A stretch of DNA of 64,000 bases from JABDGM01 sp963738665 (GTDB lineage Bacteria > Planctomycetota > Planctomycetia > Pirellulales > Lacipirellulaceae): positions 1 through 64,000 of the forward strand of contig CAVTXL010000011.1 of assembly GCA_963738665.1 (NCBI GenBank), written 5' to 3'. Positions 17,888-26,236 of the stretch are shown one piece after another. Position numbers and translations under genes: made by a program. Numbering within the stretch: the first letter of the stretch is position 1; each line of letters begins with the position of its first letter. Under the pieces are notes generated by a model that saw only the letters and a list, made by a program, of their open reading frames with translations, had not been told where the DNA came from and ran no database searches.

Positions 17888-18934
17888 TCAGATCAAATGC
17901 GCCACCTCAACTTTGTAGCCCTTGATTTTATTGGCTTCGAGTAACCCCCAGAACTTCCGCGAAATGAGTAGCAGCCGGAACGGACGCCCAAAGTCGCCCT
18001 GGCGGATACCCAGGTACTGCCGGCTGACGGCCACATCACTGCCGTCATACCTAGCCCGATCGAGGTAGGCTTCTGATATCATCGTCAGTCCGACAAGATC
18101 ACCGCGTGGACAGCGAAACTGATTGTCCGGGTCTGGGTCAAATGGATTGATCCCCGTCTTAGTCGGTGGAACAATCTCGACTGGCTGTGACGTCGGAACA
18201 AGTTGATACCAAACAGGGGCCGGCTTACCCCGTTGCTTAGCTCGATTGCGCTTCATCGCGGCCATTTCTTGCCGCGATTGCTCCGCGAGAGGCCGTTTTT
18301 CCGGTCGATTGATCCAGACGTAGTACGGCCACGTGCCGTGCTCGATCCCTACTTCCTCAATGATCTCAAGTATCTTCCGGCCCGTCGGCGTTTCGTGAAG
18401 ATAATAGGGATCATCCTCATAGTGGCCCTTGTGCCACACACGGCGTAGCTCAAAGCCAGTCAGGCCGGCGTCAAGCATCAACTCAGCCAACCGCTGCGAG
18501 ACGATCCACTCATTGGCCAGGCTAACGGCGATGTCTTTGCCTTTAGGCACCTTGCGCAGATCGAGCCGGAGATCGGCCACCTGCGCCGCGCTGCGCCGCA
18601 TTGAGGGCAGGCGGTCGAGTCATCGTACGGCTGACCTAAGACTTCACCCGGAGGCTCGAACACGGCTGTGATCGTCAAATCAAATAGCTCCGCGGATTCA
18701 AGCTCTTTCTTGGAATAGCGGCGATGAATCGTGCTGTAACTAAAGAAGTAGCGAGGGGGTTTGATTGCCTCTTTATGAATCCTTTTATCGAGCGCCTCCG
18801 ATTCTTTGTAACCGCTGATCATTCGCGGGCATTAAAACCTTTCGAACCAAATCGCCGAGACGTTCGCCCTCATCTGAGTCAAATAATAAGCCCGCATATT
18901 CTTCCGGAACACGGACTTCGTAGATTTCTCGCAT
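17888..18934 (-). CDS. Immunity protein of the second HHID toxin, CPxCG type (I8, frame-broken)
   Basis: Start ATG at 18934 (MREIYEVRVPEEYAG) has a good ribosome site (AGGAGG, 18944-18949). Paralogue of the gene at 2346-3370, with IHRRYSKKELESAELFDL, ACPQCGA, LRLDLRKVPKGKDIA, VWYQLVP, KTGINPFD, RCPRGDL and KIKGYKVEVAHLI. Frame slips lie near 18825 and 18595. The second is just after the CPxCG site, the same place as in the paralogue, but the bases differ. Pairing is consistent: both genes of this family follow an HHID-type toxin. Confidence 0.7.
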
Positions 18935-18946
18935 CTGCCGTTCCTC

Positions 18947-19625
18947 CTAATAATCGGTTCCCGGAGGAAGGGGGAATTGACCGTAAACTCTTTCCTTTAT
19001 TCCCTGCAATTTGGTTCCGCTTAACGGCTCGTTTACCGTGCCGTACGGTACCTCATTCCGAAACGCGTTCGTAATCTCCTGATGGTAGGCAGCCGGCAAA
19101 TTGGCTTTCGGCCCGCCCTTGCTTTTCGTCAAGTACTGTGGATCGATATGATGACTCTCATCCGGCAGATTCGCCTTCTTAGGATACTTCTGCTTCGCCG
19201 CCTCAACGAGTGCGTCGTAATCCGCGTCGCACTTCGCCGTATTATGCACCAACAAAGCATCCGGGCCAACTCCGAAGGTGTGCTGTTCATCGATCGTCAG
19301 GTTGTGGACGAGGAACGCTTGGACGAATTCCTGCTCGATTTTCAGCACCGTCCGCAGCTTGCCATCCTGGCCGATCAGCCGGTCGCCGCAGCGGAGCTCG
19401 TGCGAGTTGACCCAGCGGCCTTCGAGCGATAGGCCTTGGTCTTCTTGCTCGTCGAGTTCCCGCGGTACTGAACGCTCCGTCAGGTCGCGGCCGGCCACCA
19501 CCCAGAACGGATGATAGATGGTCGCCCGGATCGCGCCGCTTTCAGTCGTGATCGTAACAAGCGGCCCTTCGTAGATGCTTTCGTGGAAAACGGCCACGCG
19601 GCGGTCGATGCACCGCAGCAGATTT
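18947..19625 (-). CDS. Half-Hint plus HHID-type nuclease cassette (T8)
   Basis: Opens about 13-20 bases after the I9 stop with CIDRRVAVFHESIYEGPLV, mid-Hint, then TIYHPFWVVAGRDL, RWVNSHELRCGDRLIGQ, LTIDEQHTFGVG and LLVHN. The tip SHHIDPQYLTKSKGGP and LPAAYHQEITNAFRNEVPYG is a paralogue of the T2 tip. Ends PLPPGTDY. The frame is open throughout, but the Cys-containing first Hint segment and the toxin body are missing. Function would need recombination into a full-length toxin. Its immunity gene follows after 12 bases. Confidence 0.75.
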
Positions 19626-19638
19626 TGCTGTTCCTAAA

Positions 19639-20496
19639 TTAAGATTTATCCTCCAGTTCTGTTTGGATACGACGCCTTGCCTCGTCAATGATGGAGATGT
19701 CGATTTGTTCGTCTGGATCAAAATCCCAGGTTGGAACAGCCTCATCTCCGTACAACCAATGAGCCAGCGTTCGATACGCTATCTGGCGTTCTGCTTGAGT
19801 TTCGCGTTTGTCCTCCCATCGCCCCAACACTGGCTTCAAGAGTTTAGCCGGAGACGGGTAGTAGTCGTGACCAAACGACTCAGCCGGAACGAAAACGGCA
19901 TTCTTAATATCGTTGTTCTCGCAAAATTCCTTAAAATGTAGCGTAACCAGAAAATCCCCAGAACCGCGCGGAATGAATATATCCTCTCCTGACCACGTGC
20001 CAGCTTCGATTATCGTCCTTCTGTTGCGAAGGAACGTGACGTCATTTTTCGCTAGTCGACAAATAGGGCAGAGGTCCGGATCTCCCAACCACTCCGATTC
20101 AGACGCCTTATCATCGATTGCCGCCTGGCTGCGAGCCAATTCCACTTTGAAATAAGGGGGGGCACCTTGGAGTTTGCGACGACGTTTAACTTTCACGATG
20201 TCCACCGGTTCAAAGCCCGCGATGCCATTTAGTCCGGACTTTTCGTAAGAATCCCGAAACCGATGTGAAACCAACAATTGACAACCTGGAGAGAGCAATA
20301 CGTCTCCGTAGTGTCCCCATGCCACTAGCTCTACCTGAAATGGCGGGAGCCAAGTCAGCGTACTAATAAGCCTGTCGCACTCTGGACAGCGAGGTGCAGG
20401 GCCGCGGTTAACCATGCGACTCTTAAATGCCTCCGTACGAGCCCTCCTATCTGCTTCACTACCAATTTCTGGCTGAGTTAAGACAAAGAAATTCAT
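19639..20496 (-). CDS. Double-CXXC immunity protein (SitI6-like) (I9)
   Basis: 285 residues from ATG at 20496. CPECDRLISTLTWLPPF, WGHYGDVLLSPGCQLLVS, GLNGIAGFEPV and a second zinc-knuckle CPICR match the double-CXXCG immunity family described from myxobacterial Sit toxins (from memory of the family). It overlaps the end of toxin fragment T9 by about 38 bases. The reading frame is intact, which is unusual for this region. It should be a cytoplasmic, zinc-binding antitoxin for T9. Confidence 0.75.
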   Translation of the reverse strand: MNFFVLTQPEIGSEADRRARTEAFKSRMVNRGPAPRCPECDRLISTLTWLPPFQVELVAWGHYGDVLLSPGCQLLVSHRFRDSYEKSGLNGIAGFEPVDIVKVKRRRKLQGAPPYFKVELARSQAAIDDKASESEWLGDPDLCPICRLAKNDVTFLRNRRTIIEAGTWSGEDIFIPRGSGDFLVTLHFKEFCENNDIKNAVFVPAESFGHDYYPSPAKLLKPVLGRWEDKRETQAERQIAYRTLAHWLYGDEAVPTWDFDPDEQIDISIIDEARRRIQTELEDKS

Positions 20497-20770
20497 GGCG
20501 TTCTGCTTCTTTCAAAACCCGTTTGGGAAACGCTTCATCCGGCTGATTATAGCGCCATCGCAACCATTCCTCAAACTGCTGAGGCGTTGCGTTTTTATTT
20601 TGAGGCGCACTTATCCAATCTGTTACCTCCTTATCGAACTTTTCATGCCAGCCCCAGTAGCCGTTATGGGCCTCCTTGTCTATCGCTTGCGTCGTAAATC
20701 GCGGATCGCGCAGTGTACTCCCCTTTCAAAATAGGATGCTCATCGAGAGCTTCAGCCACGCGCTTCTGTC
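20459..20770 (-). pseudogene. Toxin tip fragment, AIDKEAHNGY type (T9)
   Basis: Minus-strand reading gives KRVAEALDEHPILKG, then after a slip near 20715 LRDPRFTTQAIDKEAHNGYW, WHEKFDKEVTDWI and PQQFEEWLRWRYNQPDEAF, ending at TAG 20459. The His/Trp-rich layout directly upstream of a double-CXXC immunity gene marks it as the cognate toxin tip. Its 5' part is cut off beside the IS3-family element. Activity unknown. Confidence 0.6.
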
Positions 20771-21031
20771 TTGGTTCACCGTGAACAGGAGTTTGAACCG
20801 TTCGCCGTTAGCGAGTTGAAACGTGGCATCCTGCCGAAGAGTCACGGCGTCGTGCCGTGAAGGTTTATCGCTTTCGTGCCAATCCCGAAGAGGAAGACGG
20901 GCGGCGACACGTTTTATGCCAACCGCCTGCTCTTCGGTCTTGGCCCCTAGGTCGGTGCTCGGGTCGGTCCTCACCGTTGCCCTATCCTCCGCCCAGGCCG
21001 TTTTGCTTTGTAGCTTGTCGTCGTTCATCAA
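20726..21031 (-). CDS. Small hypothetical ORF downstream of the IS3 transposase
   Basis: 101 codons overlapping the transposase stop by 4 bases. Contains DAVTLRQDATFQLANGERF and LFTVNQDRSAWLKL, faintly like DUF4384-type extracellular modules. Its last residues overlap the T9 toxin reading in another frame, so only the first 80 codons are plausible. It may be an IS passenger remnant or chance. Confidence 0.3.
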   Translation of the reverse strand: MMNDDKLQSKTAWAEDRATVRTDPSTDLGAKTEEQAVGIKRVAARLPLRDWHESDKPSRHDAVTLRQDATFQLANGERFKLLFTVNQDRSAWLKLSMSILF

Positions 21032-22027
21032 GCAACTCTCCCCGGCGAGTCTGCGACTCGCTTTCGCACGGCTTTGCGTCGCTCACGGGCTTGTTCGAGC
21101 TTGCGATCACGCTCGGCGAAGATTACCGTCTCCAATCCGGCCAGTTTGTCCGCCGGGGTGATGTAACCGATCGCACTGTGCAACCGCACTTGGTTGTAAT
21201 GATCAACGTAAGCGGCCACCTTGCGTCGCGCATCCTCGACCGATTCGATGGCGGCCGGACGAACGCACTCTCGTTTCAAACTGCCGTGCCATCGTTCGAG
21301 CTTGCCGTTGGATTGCGGGTAGAACGGGCTGGTCCGCACGTGGGTCATCCCACAGATGCGGATGAACGTCTTGAAGTCCTGGGCGATAAACTGCGGGCCA
21401 TTGTCGCTGATGATTCGCGGCGTAACCCCCGGATGTTTTTCCAAGGCCCGCTGGACGATCGTCTCGACGTCCTGTTCAGTCATCGATTCGCGGATTTCCC
21501 AGTGGACGATGAAGCGGCTGTAGCCGTCCAGCAGGCTGCACAGGTAGTAAAACGTGCCGCCCAGGTTGAGATAGCTGATATCGACGTGCCAATGGACATG
21601 CGGACCGATCGGCTGCACAAAGCCGGTTCCTTTCTTCGAGGCCTTCTTGTTCCAGCGATCGAGTCGACCGGCCGCTTTGAGGACGCGATAGACGCTCGAT
21701 GGGCTGACCGCGACGATATCATCGTCGAGCATCATGAACGTGAGGCGACGGTAACCGTCGAGTGGATGGCGGTCGTGGAAGTCGAGAATCGCCTGTTTTT
21801 CCCACGCCTCCAGCCACCAGTCGCGGGGCACCTGACCGTTGTGCTCGTTGGCTTTGCCGTAACGCTCCGTCCACTGATGGTACTTGCTCGCGCCCAGTTC
21901 CAGCCAGGCTAAAAGTTGCTTGGCAGGCAGCTCCGTGCGTTTGGTCCAGTGCTTGATGTAGTCGACGATTTCGTCGCGCGTGTCGTGGGGAACCCAGCAT
22001 CCCTTTAGAGTTCCCCATTGGCTTTTT
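21028..22027 (-). CDS. IS3-family transposase OrfB (DDE integrase domain)
   Basis: Frame from the slippery site: GCWVPHDTRDEIVDYIKHW, RDWWLEAWEKQAILDF, PLDGYRRLTFMMLD. The rve core follows with Asp in HVDISYLNL, Asp in ISDNGPQF and Glu in KLERWHGSLKRE, giving the DDE triad. The frame is open to 21028. The catalytic residues are all present, so the element may be active if the -1 slip works. Confidence 0.85.
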
Positions 22028-22319
22028 TTGCCTTGACGTTCTCCTCCATCAGCTCGGAGATGACTTCGTTCTTGTCGGCCAGCTTGGCCTGCAATTGCTC
22101 GATGCGACGGTCCTTGGCCGTTTCGGCCCGTCGCTGGCCAGCCGACCGGACGAACGCCTTGTCGGCCTGGTCAAGGACCTGCTTCACCCAGGTGTGAATC
22201 TGCGTTGGCTGAACGCCCAGCTCATCGGCCAGATCGCTGACCGCCTCCTTCCCGCTAACCTGCCGCCGCACCACCTCTGCCTTCTGCTCCGCCGTGAATG
22301 TTCTGCGTTTTCTGGACAT
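22005..22319 (-). CDS. IS3-family transposase OrfA
   Basis: 104 residues: RKRRTFTAEQKAEVVRRQ, ELGVQPTQIHTWVKQ (helix-turn-helix) and a C-terminal leucine-heptad region (RIEQLQAKLADKNEVISEL). It supplies DNA binding and dimerisation. It ends just after the slippery run A AAA AAA (complement of T7 at 22023-22029), where -1 frameshifting gives the OrfAB transposase. Confidence 0.85.
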   Translation of the reverse strand: MSRKRRTFTAEQKAEVVRRQVSGKEAVSDLADELGVQPTQIHTWVKQVLDQADKAFVRSAGQRRAETAKDRRIEQLQAKLADKNEVISELMEENVKAKKANGEL

Positions 22320-22378
22320 GGAATGATCCTCCCCTTGGCGTTATGCTAACGACCGCACGGGAAAATTCCAGTTCCATT

Positions 22379-22878
22379 AGGAGCAAGACACTTGGGTCTC
22401 GGCGAAAGAACTCCGACCCGGCGACGAGCTAGAAGGCATGAACGGGCGGATCACCGTCCGAAGCGTGCGAAGCATCCCCGGCGTCCAGCGCGTCTACAAC
22501 ATGACGGTCGAGGGCGAGCACGTTTACCGGGTGTCGCTGCTTGGGGCGCTGGTGCATAATGCGAATTGCGGTCTAAACGCAAATTCTGCTGCTAGTAAAC
22601 TACCGAATGAAGGGTATGGAATAATTAACAAAAATACAGGAGAAATCTACAAGTTCGGCGTGACATCTCGCGGTGCAGATACGCGGTTTGCGGAGCAATT
22701 GGATCGGCTCGCGAAATGGAGCGGCGTTTCAGCGGAAGATTTTCAACTGGTGAAATTGCGAGATTTCGCAAATCGCGCCGACGCACTAAAGTGGGAGCGA
22801 GAAACGGTAGGTTTCTTTAGGAAGAACCTTGGGCACGAACTGCCGTACAACAAATATCCGCTTGGCGATCCGTTCTAA
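22379..22878 (+). CDS. Hint remnant plus GIY-YIG nuclease toxin (T10)
   Basis: Plus strand, opposite to the other cassettes. It opens right beside the IS3 element with TWVSAKELRPGDELEG, VRSIPGVQRVYNMTVEG, HVYRVSLLGALVHN, the last part of a different Hint subtype (ATG available at 22438). The tip has GYGIINKNTGEIYKFGVTS, TRFAEQL, FANRADALKWERETVGF and LPYNKYPLG, the order expected for a GIY-YIG nuclease (Y, K.G.T, R, E, N). The Hint front with its nucleophile is lost to the IS. Immunity gene I10 follows after 27 bases. Confidence 0.75.
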
Positions 22879-22905
22879 CAGTCACTCGTAGAACACTATA
22901 ATCCG

Positions 22906-23610
22906 ATGCCATCGAAATATTTTCGCGATTTATCAATTTACGCTGACAAAGGAATCGTTGAGGTGTTCAAAGGGGGATTTGTGCAACGATTCCACCGACA
23001 AACGTGTTGCATTTCAGAACATTACCGGACCAAATTATCCGGTAAGCTTTTGACAAATGGTACGGCAAAGGTGCTGCTCGAATTCGTCGCGGACTCCAGC
23101 ACCATCAAACCGGCATTACGGCCGGGACCAGACACCGATGTTCTGATTCGTCAATTGCGATTCGATTTCGCTCCATACCTGAACGATAGCGCCCTCGGGA
23201 AAAAGCATAGAGTCGAAAGCGCACTGTATGACTGTCTCACGTCAATAGCAGTTGAAGGTAATTGGAATCGATCCCTTATTGACGAAGTGCATAAAGAAGT
23301 CATCGACAATGATTTTATATTCACCGGAATATCGAAAGCATCATGGCCGGGCCCAGATTCGAAATATCGAGTTCGAATTGCGTTTGATTGGGACCTGGAT
23401 GCGATCGGACTTTTCGCGGTTCTGTTTCGCAACAGGTCGTCAGTTGAAGTCTCACGAAAGAAACTCGGAGAGCTTGTGCCCGAAAGCGGTATTCTTAGCG
23501 AAGCCATTTGTCAACAACATGGTAGGTGGGCCTCGAATACGGAGTTCGAATTGAAAACAACGGATTTTTTACTGAAGCGGATGAAAGTGAGCTTTGTTGA
23601 CGAGATGTAA
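22906..23610 (+). CDS. Putative immunity protein for the GIY-YIG toxin (I10)
   Basis: 234 residues from ATG 22906 (MPSKYFRDLSIYADKG). Contains FRQT-like CCISEHYRTKLSG, LRFDFAPYLND, ALYDCLTSIAVEGNW and SFVDEM at the end. No transmembrane segment. No family recognised. The frame is intact. Directly after its stop the sequence becomes toxin N-terminal coding sequence (TTDKYTQRFKSSRDY), another abrupt cassette junction. Confidence 0.6.
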   Translation: MPSKYFRDLSIYADKGIVEVFKGGFVQRFHRQTCCISEHYRTKLSGKLLTNGTAKVLLEFVADSSTIKPALRPGPDTDVLIRQLRFDFAPYLNDSALGKKHRVESALYDCLTSIAVEGNWNRSLIDEVHKEVIDNDFIFTGISKASWPGPDSKYRVRIAFDWDLDAIGLFAVLFRNRSSVEVSRKKLGELVPESGILSEAICQQHGRWASNTEFELKTTDFLLKRMKVSFVDEM

Positions 23611-24352
23611 CGACGACCGACAAGTACACGCAGCGTTTCAAGTCGTCGCGCGATTACACGCCGACGACCGACACGTCGAGCCCGACGCAGCGGGCGCGGC
23701 GCGGCGCGGGAGCAGGAGCACAAGTACGTCGTCGACCGAGAATACTGGGGAGCGAACTTAAGGGACGGGAGTCAAATTGACGGTGAGGTAAGTGCATTAT
23801 GTGTCCGATCGTGGGCTTCACTTGGGCCCCCGCGGTGTATCAACCACCTCCGCCGGCCACGCCACGGTGACGCAAGTCTTGGGGGGCCGGTCGTCGAACT
23901 TTTCTGGGCTGGCGGGGGACCTCGATGGGCTGCCGGAACAGGAAGAGCTGCTCCGCCTCGCGCCGAATGCGGGGGGCTTCAGCCTGGCCAAGTCGCTGAG
24001 CAGCCGCACGATCCGGGAGGATTTCGACTACCAGGAAACCAACGGCAACATCACGCGGCGGGGCACGCTGGACGACAACGGCACGTCCAGCCGCGATACG
24101 ACGCGGCAGATTCCGACGGTCTCGGCCACGGCGGGGGGCACGACCGCCAGCTATATCGCCCGCAGCGATACGGGCAGCACCAGCGGGGGCGGCTACCAGG
24201 GCGTATTCACCGACGCGGCGGCCCCGGCCGCGGGGGGGAGCCAGGGCCAGGGGCGGCTCTACTCGACCGACTGGGTGAGCAACTCCTCGCAGCAGCTCTT
24301 TGCGGCCGATGGGGCCTGCTATACCAAGCAAGGTGACGGCAACCTTGAATGA
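23611..24352 (+). pseudogene. Orphan toxin N-terminal segment (T11)
   Basis: Reading across frames gives TTDKYTQRFKSSRDYTP, EHKYVVDREYWGANLRDGSQ, then LGPRGVSTTSAGHATVTQVL and on to NSSQQLFAADGACY, after which it stops at 24350. From 23752 it is the inverted copy of the T4 front. It preserves more upstream sequence than T4, which shows that T4 has lost its N-terminus. No start codon or body is present; a fragment. Confidence 0.75.
23752..24310 (+). repeat. Long inverted repeat, right arm
   Basis: Inverted partner of 13640-14203, starting at GCGAAC. The identity fades after the codons for SSQQLF. It could support inversion of the 9.5 kb between the arms. Confidence 0.9.
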
Positions 24353-24457
24353 CTTGCATGAGGCCGGTCGCCATTGGATTGCCAGGCAAAGATACGGCAG
24401 CAGCTGAAGTTGCTTGCTGCGACGATCGCAGAACGGGCGCCGCGTGTTGGTCGCTCT

Positions 24458-25132
24458 CTACCGCCCTCCGACAACGAACAGCAGAATCCCCAGAAAGTGG
24501 CAGGTGCTGCCGGCGATCACCAGCACGTGCCATACTGCATGGAAATGGCGAATGTGTGTGTCGTAGTGCAAGAATAGCGTGCCGATGGTGTAGCAGGCGC
24601 CGCCGAGCAGCATCCAAGCGAATGCGCCAAAGGGCAGGGTATGGGACAGGGCCGGGGCGGCGACGATTGGCATCCAGCCGAGCAGGACGTAGGAGGCGAT
24701 CGAAACGACCTCGACGCGATGCGAAAAGAAGAGTTTCGCAACGAAGCCGGCCAGTGCCACGTTCCAAATCGCCGCCAACAGGACCCACCACCAAAAGCCG
24801 CGCAAGTAGGCGAGTGAAAACGGCGTGTAGGTTGCCGCGATGAGCAGATAGATGAACGCCTGATCGAGGCGTCGAAAGAGGGGCTTCCAGGCGAGCGGCA
24901 CGGCATGCGAGAGCGTGCTCATCGCATAGACGGCCACGAGGCTCAGCAAATAGAGGCCGCAGCCGACGAGTCGCCAGGGGTCGCCGCGTCCGACGGCGGC
25001 CGTGGCCATCACCAGTGCGCCGACGACTGCGAGCACTAGCCCCGCAGCGTGCGTCGCCGTGTTGAGGCGCTGATCCGACACCGAGCGATGCCAGACGGGT
25101 AAATCTGGTTCAACAAAAGCTTCAGCGCCCAT
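24458..25132 (-). CDS. Hemolysin III / PAQR-type membrane protein
   Basis: 224 residues from ATG 25132 (MGAEAFVEPDL). Seven hydrophobic segments. The family signature is visible: STLSHAVPLAW (Ser and His in the second helix region) and HYDTHIRHFHAVWHVLVIAG with STCHFLGI (the late H..xH pair), which form the zinc site in PAQR/YqfA-TrhA proteins. The bacterial role is in membrane homeostasis; 'hemolysin' is historical. Single gene, convergent with the toxin fragment upstream. Confidence 0.85.
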   Translation of the reverse strand: MGAEAFVEPDLPVWHRSVSDQRLNTATHAAGLVLAVVGALVMATAAVGRGDPWRLVGCGLYLLSLVAVYAMSTLSHAVPLAWKPLFRRLDQAFIYLLIAATYTPFSLAYLRGFWWWVLLAAIWNVALAGFVAKLFFSHRVEVVSIASYVLLGWMPIVAAPALSHTLPFGAFAWMLLGGACYTIGTLFLHYDTHIRHFHAVWHVLVIAGSTCHFLGILLFVVGGR

Positions 25133-25303
25133 CGGCAAAGTGTTGGAGGTCAGGGGAATGCAAATCGGAATCTGTAAAAGTCGTGGCCGACGAGGATCGT
25201 CAATTCTACCACGCCCGCTGAACGGGGCAATCGGCGGCCAACAATCGGTGAAATCACGCATCTGTGAGCACGAGTTGCGGATGCTGGCAAGGCAACGACG
25301 TTT

Positions 25304-26236
25304 TCACACGCCCTCCGGCGTTTTGACGTGGAATTCGCGCTGCGAACATAGCCAGGCGGCGAGCAGCGTGAAAACAATTGTTGCGGTCGCCAAAATGATG
25401 AGGCAAAGCGTAAGCTGGGGATGTTCGACCAAGGTCGGATCGATCTGCAGGTCGAATTGCCATGCGTCGGCGGCGACGTCCACTGTTTGGCCGGCGGGCG
25501 TCGTGACCGTGAAGTTGAGCGAGTGATACGCGATCAGCCGGGCGTAATAAATGACGGTGATGAGGCGGATGCCGAAGGGAAAGTTTGCGAAAAAGCCCTC
25601 CACTGCCGCGATGTAAATGACACCAGCGAGCAAAATGCGACGCGTAAAGAGGCTCATCAAACCAAACAGGCTGCAGTAGGTAACTACTGCCAGTGAGTGA
25701 ATCGCCGCCGCAACGAAGCAGCGGCTGGCCACTTCTGCGGTTGACACGCCGCCGCCAGAGTACACGGCCACGAATGTAATCAGCGTGAACACGGCCGTAA
25801 GCAGCGCGGTAGTCGTCATCGTGGCCACTAGCTTGACGATGTAGATGGCCCACTTGGGTAAAGGGCGGACGAGCAAATAGGTAATTGTTTGCTCTTCTTG
25901 TTCGTCGCGAATGATGCCGGAGGCGTAAATCAGCGCCACCAGCGGCAGCAGCGCTTGCGGAATGAACATGAAGACCAGGAAGAATTCGAGGCCGCGCAGC
26001 GGCACTGCCGGCGCGACGCTGCGGAGCAGAATGGCGAGACCTGCCGGCAACAGAAAGAGGCACGCCAAGACCATCCAGCGCTTACCGCGCAGGTGCTGTC
26101 GCAACGTCAGGACGTACAGCGCATGGAGCGAGCTCAAAATGGAGGTCCGTTGCTGCTGTGGGCCGGCCGCATCGCGCGGAATTCTCCCGCCCGGGTCCTT
26201 TTGATGCTGGTTAGAATATGCGGCGGCCGTTGTCAT
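25304..26236 (-). CDS. ABC-2 type permease (distal gene)
   Basis: 310 residues with a soluble N-terminus and six or so hydrophobic segments (LFLLPAGLAILL, ALLPLVALIYASG, TALLTAVFTLITF, LCLIILATATIVF). The motif GIIRDEQEEQTITYLLVRPL is typical of ABC-2 permeases. The start overlaps the stop of the ATPase upstream by 4 bases (26233-26236), so the two are translationally coupled. Substrate unknown. Confidence 0.85.
   Translation of the reverse strand: MTTAAAYSNQHQKDPGGRIPRDAAGPQQQRTSILSSLHALYVLTLRQHLRGKRWMVLACLFLLPAGLAILLRSVAPAVPLRGLEFFLVFMFIPQALLPLVALIYASGIIRDEQEEQTITYLLVRPLPKWAIYIVKLVATMTTTALLTAVFTLITFVAVYSGGGVSTAEVASRCFVAAAIHSLAVVTYCSLFGLMSLFTRRILLAGVIYIAAVEGFFANFPFGIRLITVIYYARLIAYHSLNFTVTTPAGQTVDVAADAWQFDLQIDPTLVEHPQLTLCLIILATATIVFTLLAAWLCSQREFHVKTPEGV

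Larger units (their letters stand above)
21028..22319 (-). mobile_element. IS3-family insertion sequence (coding core)
   Basis: orfA and orfB in the IS3 arrangement, joined by a -1 slip at an A7 run. The outer ends are not certain. The best candidate terminal repeats are TGAACAGGAGTTT at 20782 and the complement of TGGAACTGGAATTT ending at 22376, which are only partly alike. The element separates the minus-strand toxin cassettes from the plus-strand Hint/GIY-YIG cassette and has removed the front of that Hint domain. Confidence 0.8.

Noticed and set aside
2346..18934. Programmed -1 frameshift in the CPxCG immunity genes, since both break just after CPxCG
   Set aside because: The bases at the two sites differ, no slippery heptamer is present, and each gene has further slips elsewhere; assembly indels explain it better.
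20782..22376. Exact ends of the IS3 element from the similar sequences at 20782 and 22376
   Set aside because: The two ends match only partly, and the left one lies 246 bases past the transposase stop; the duplication of target DNA is not visible.
24349..24843. Plus-strand frame opposite the hemolysin III gene
   Set aside because: Arg-rich shadow of a well-supported membrane protein gene on the other strand.
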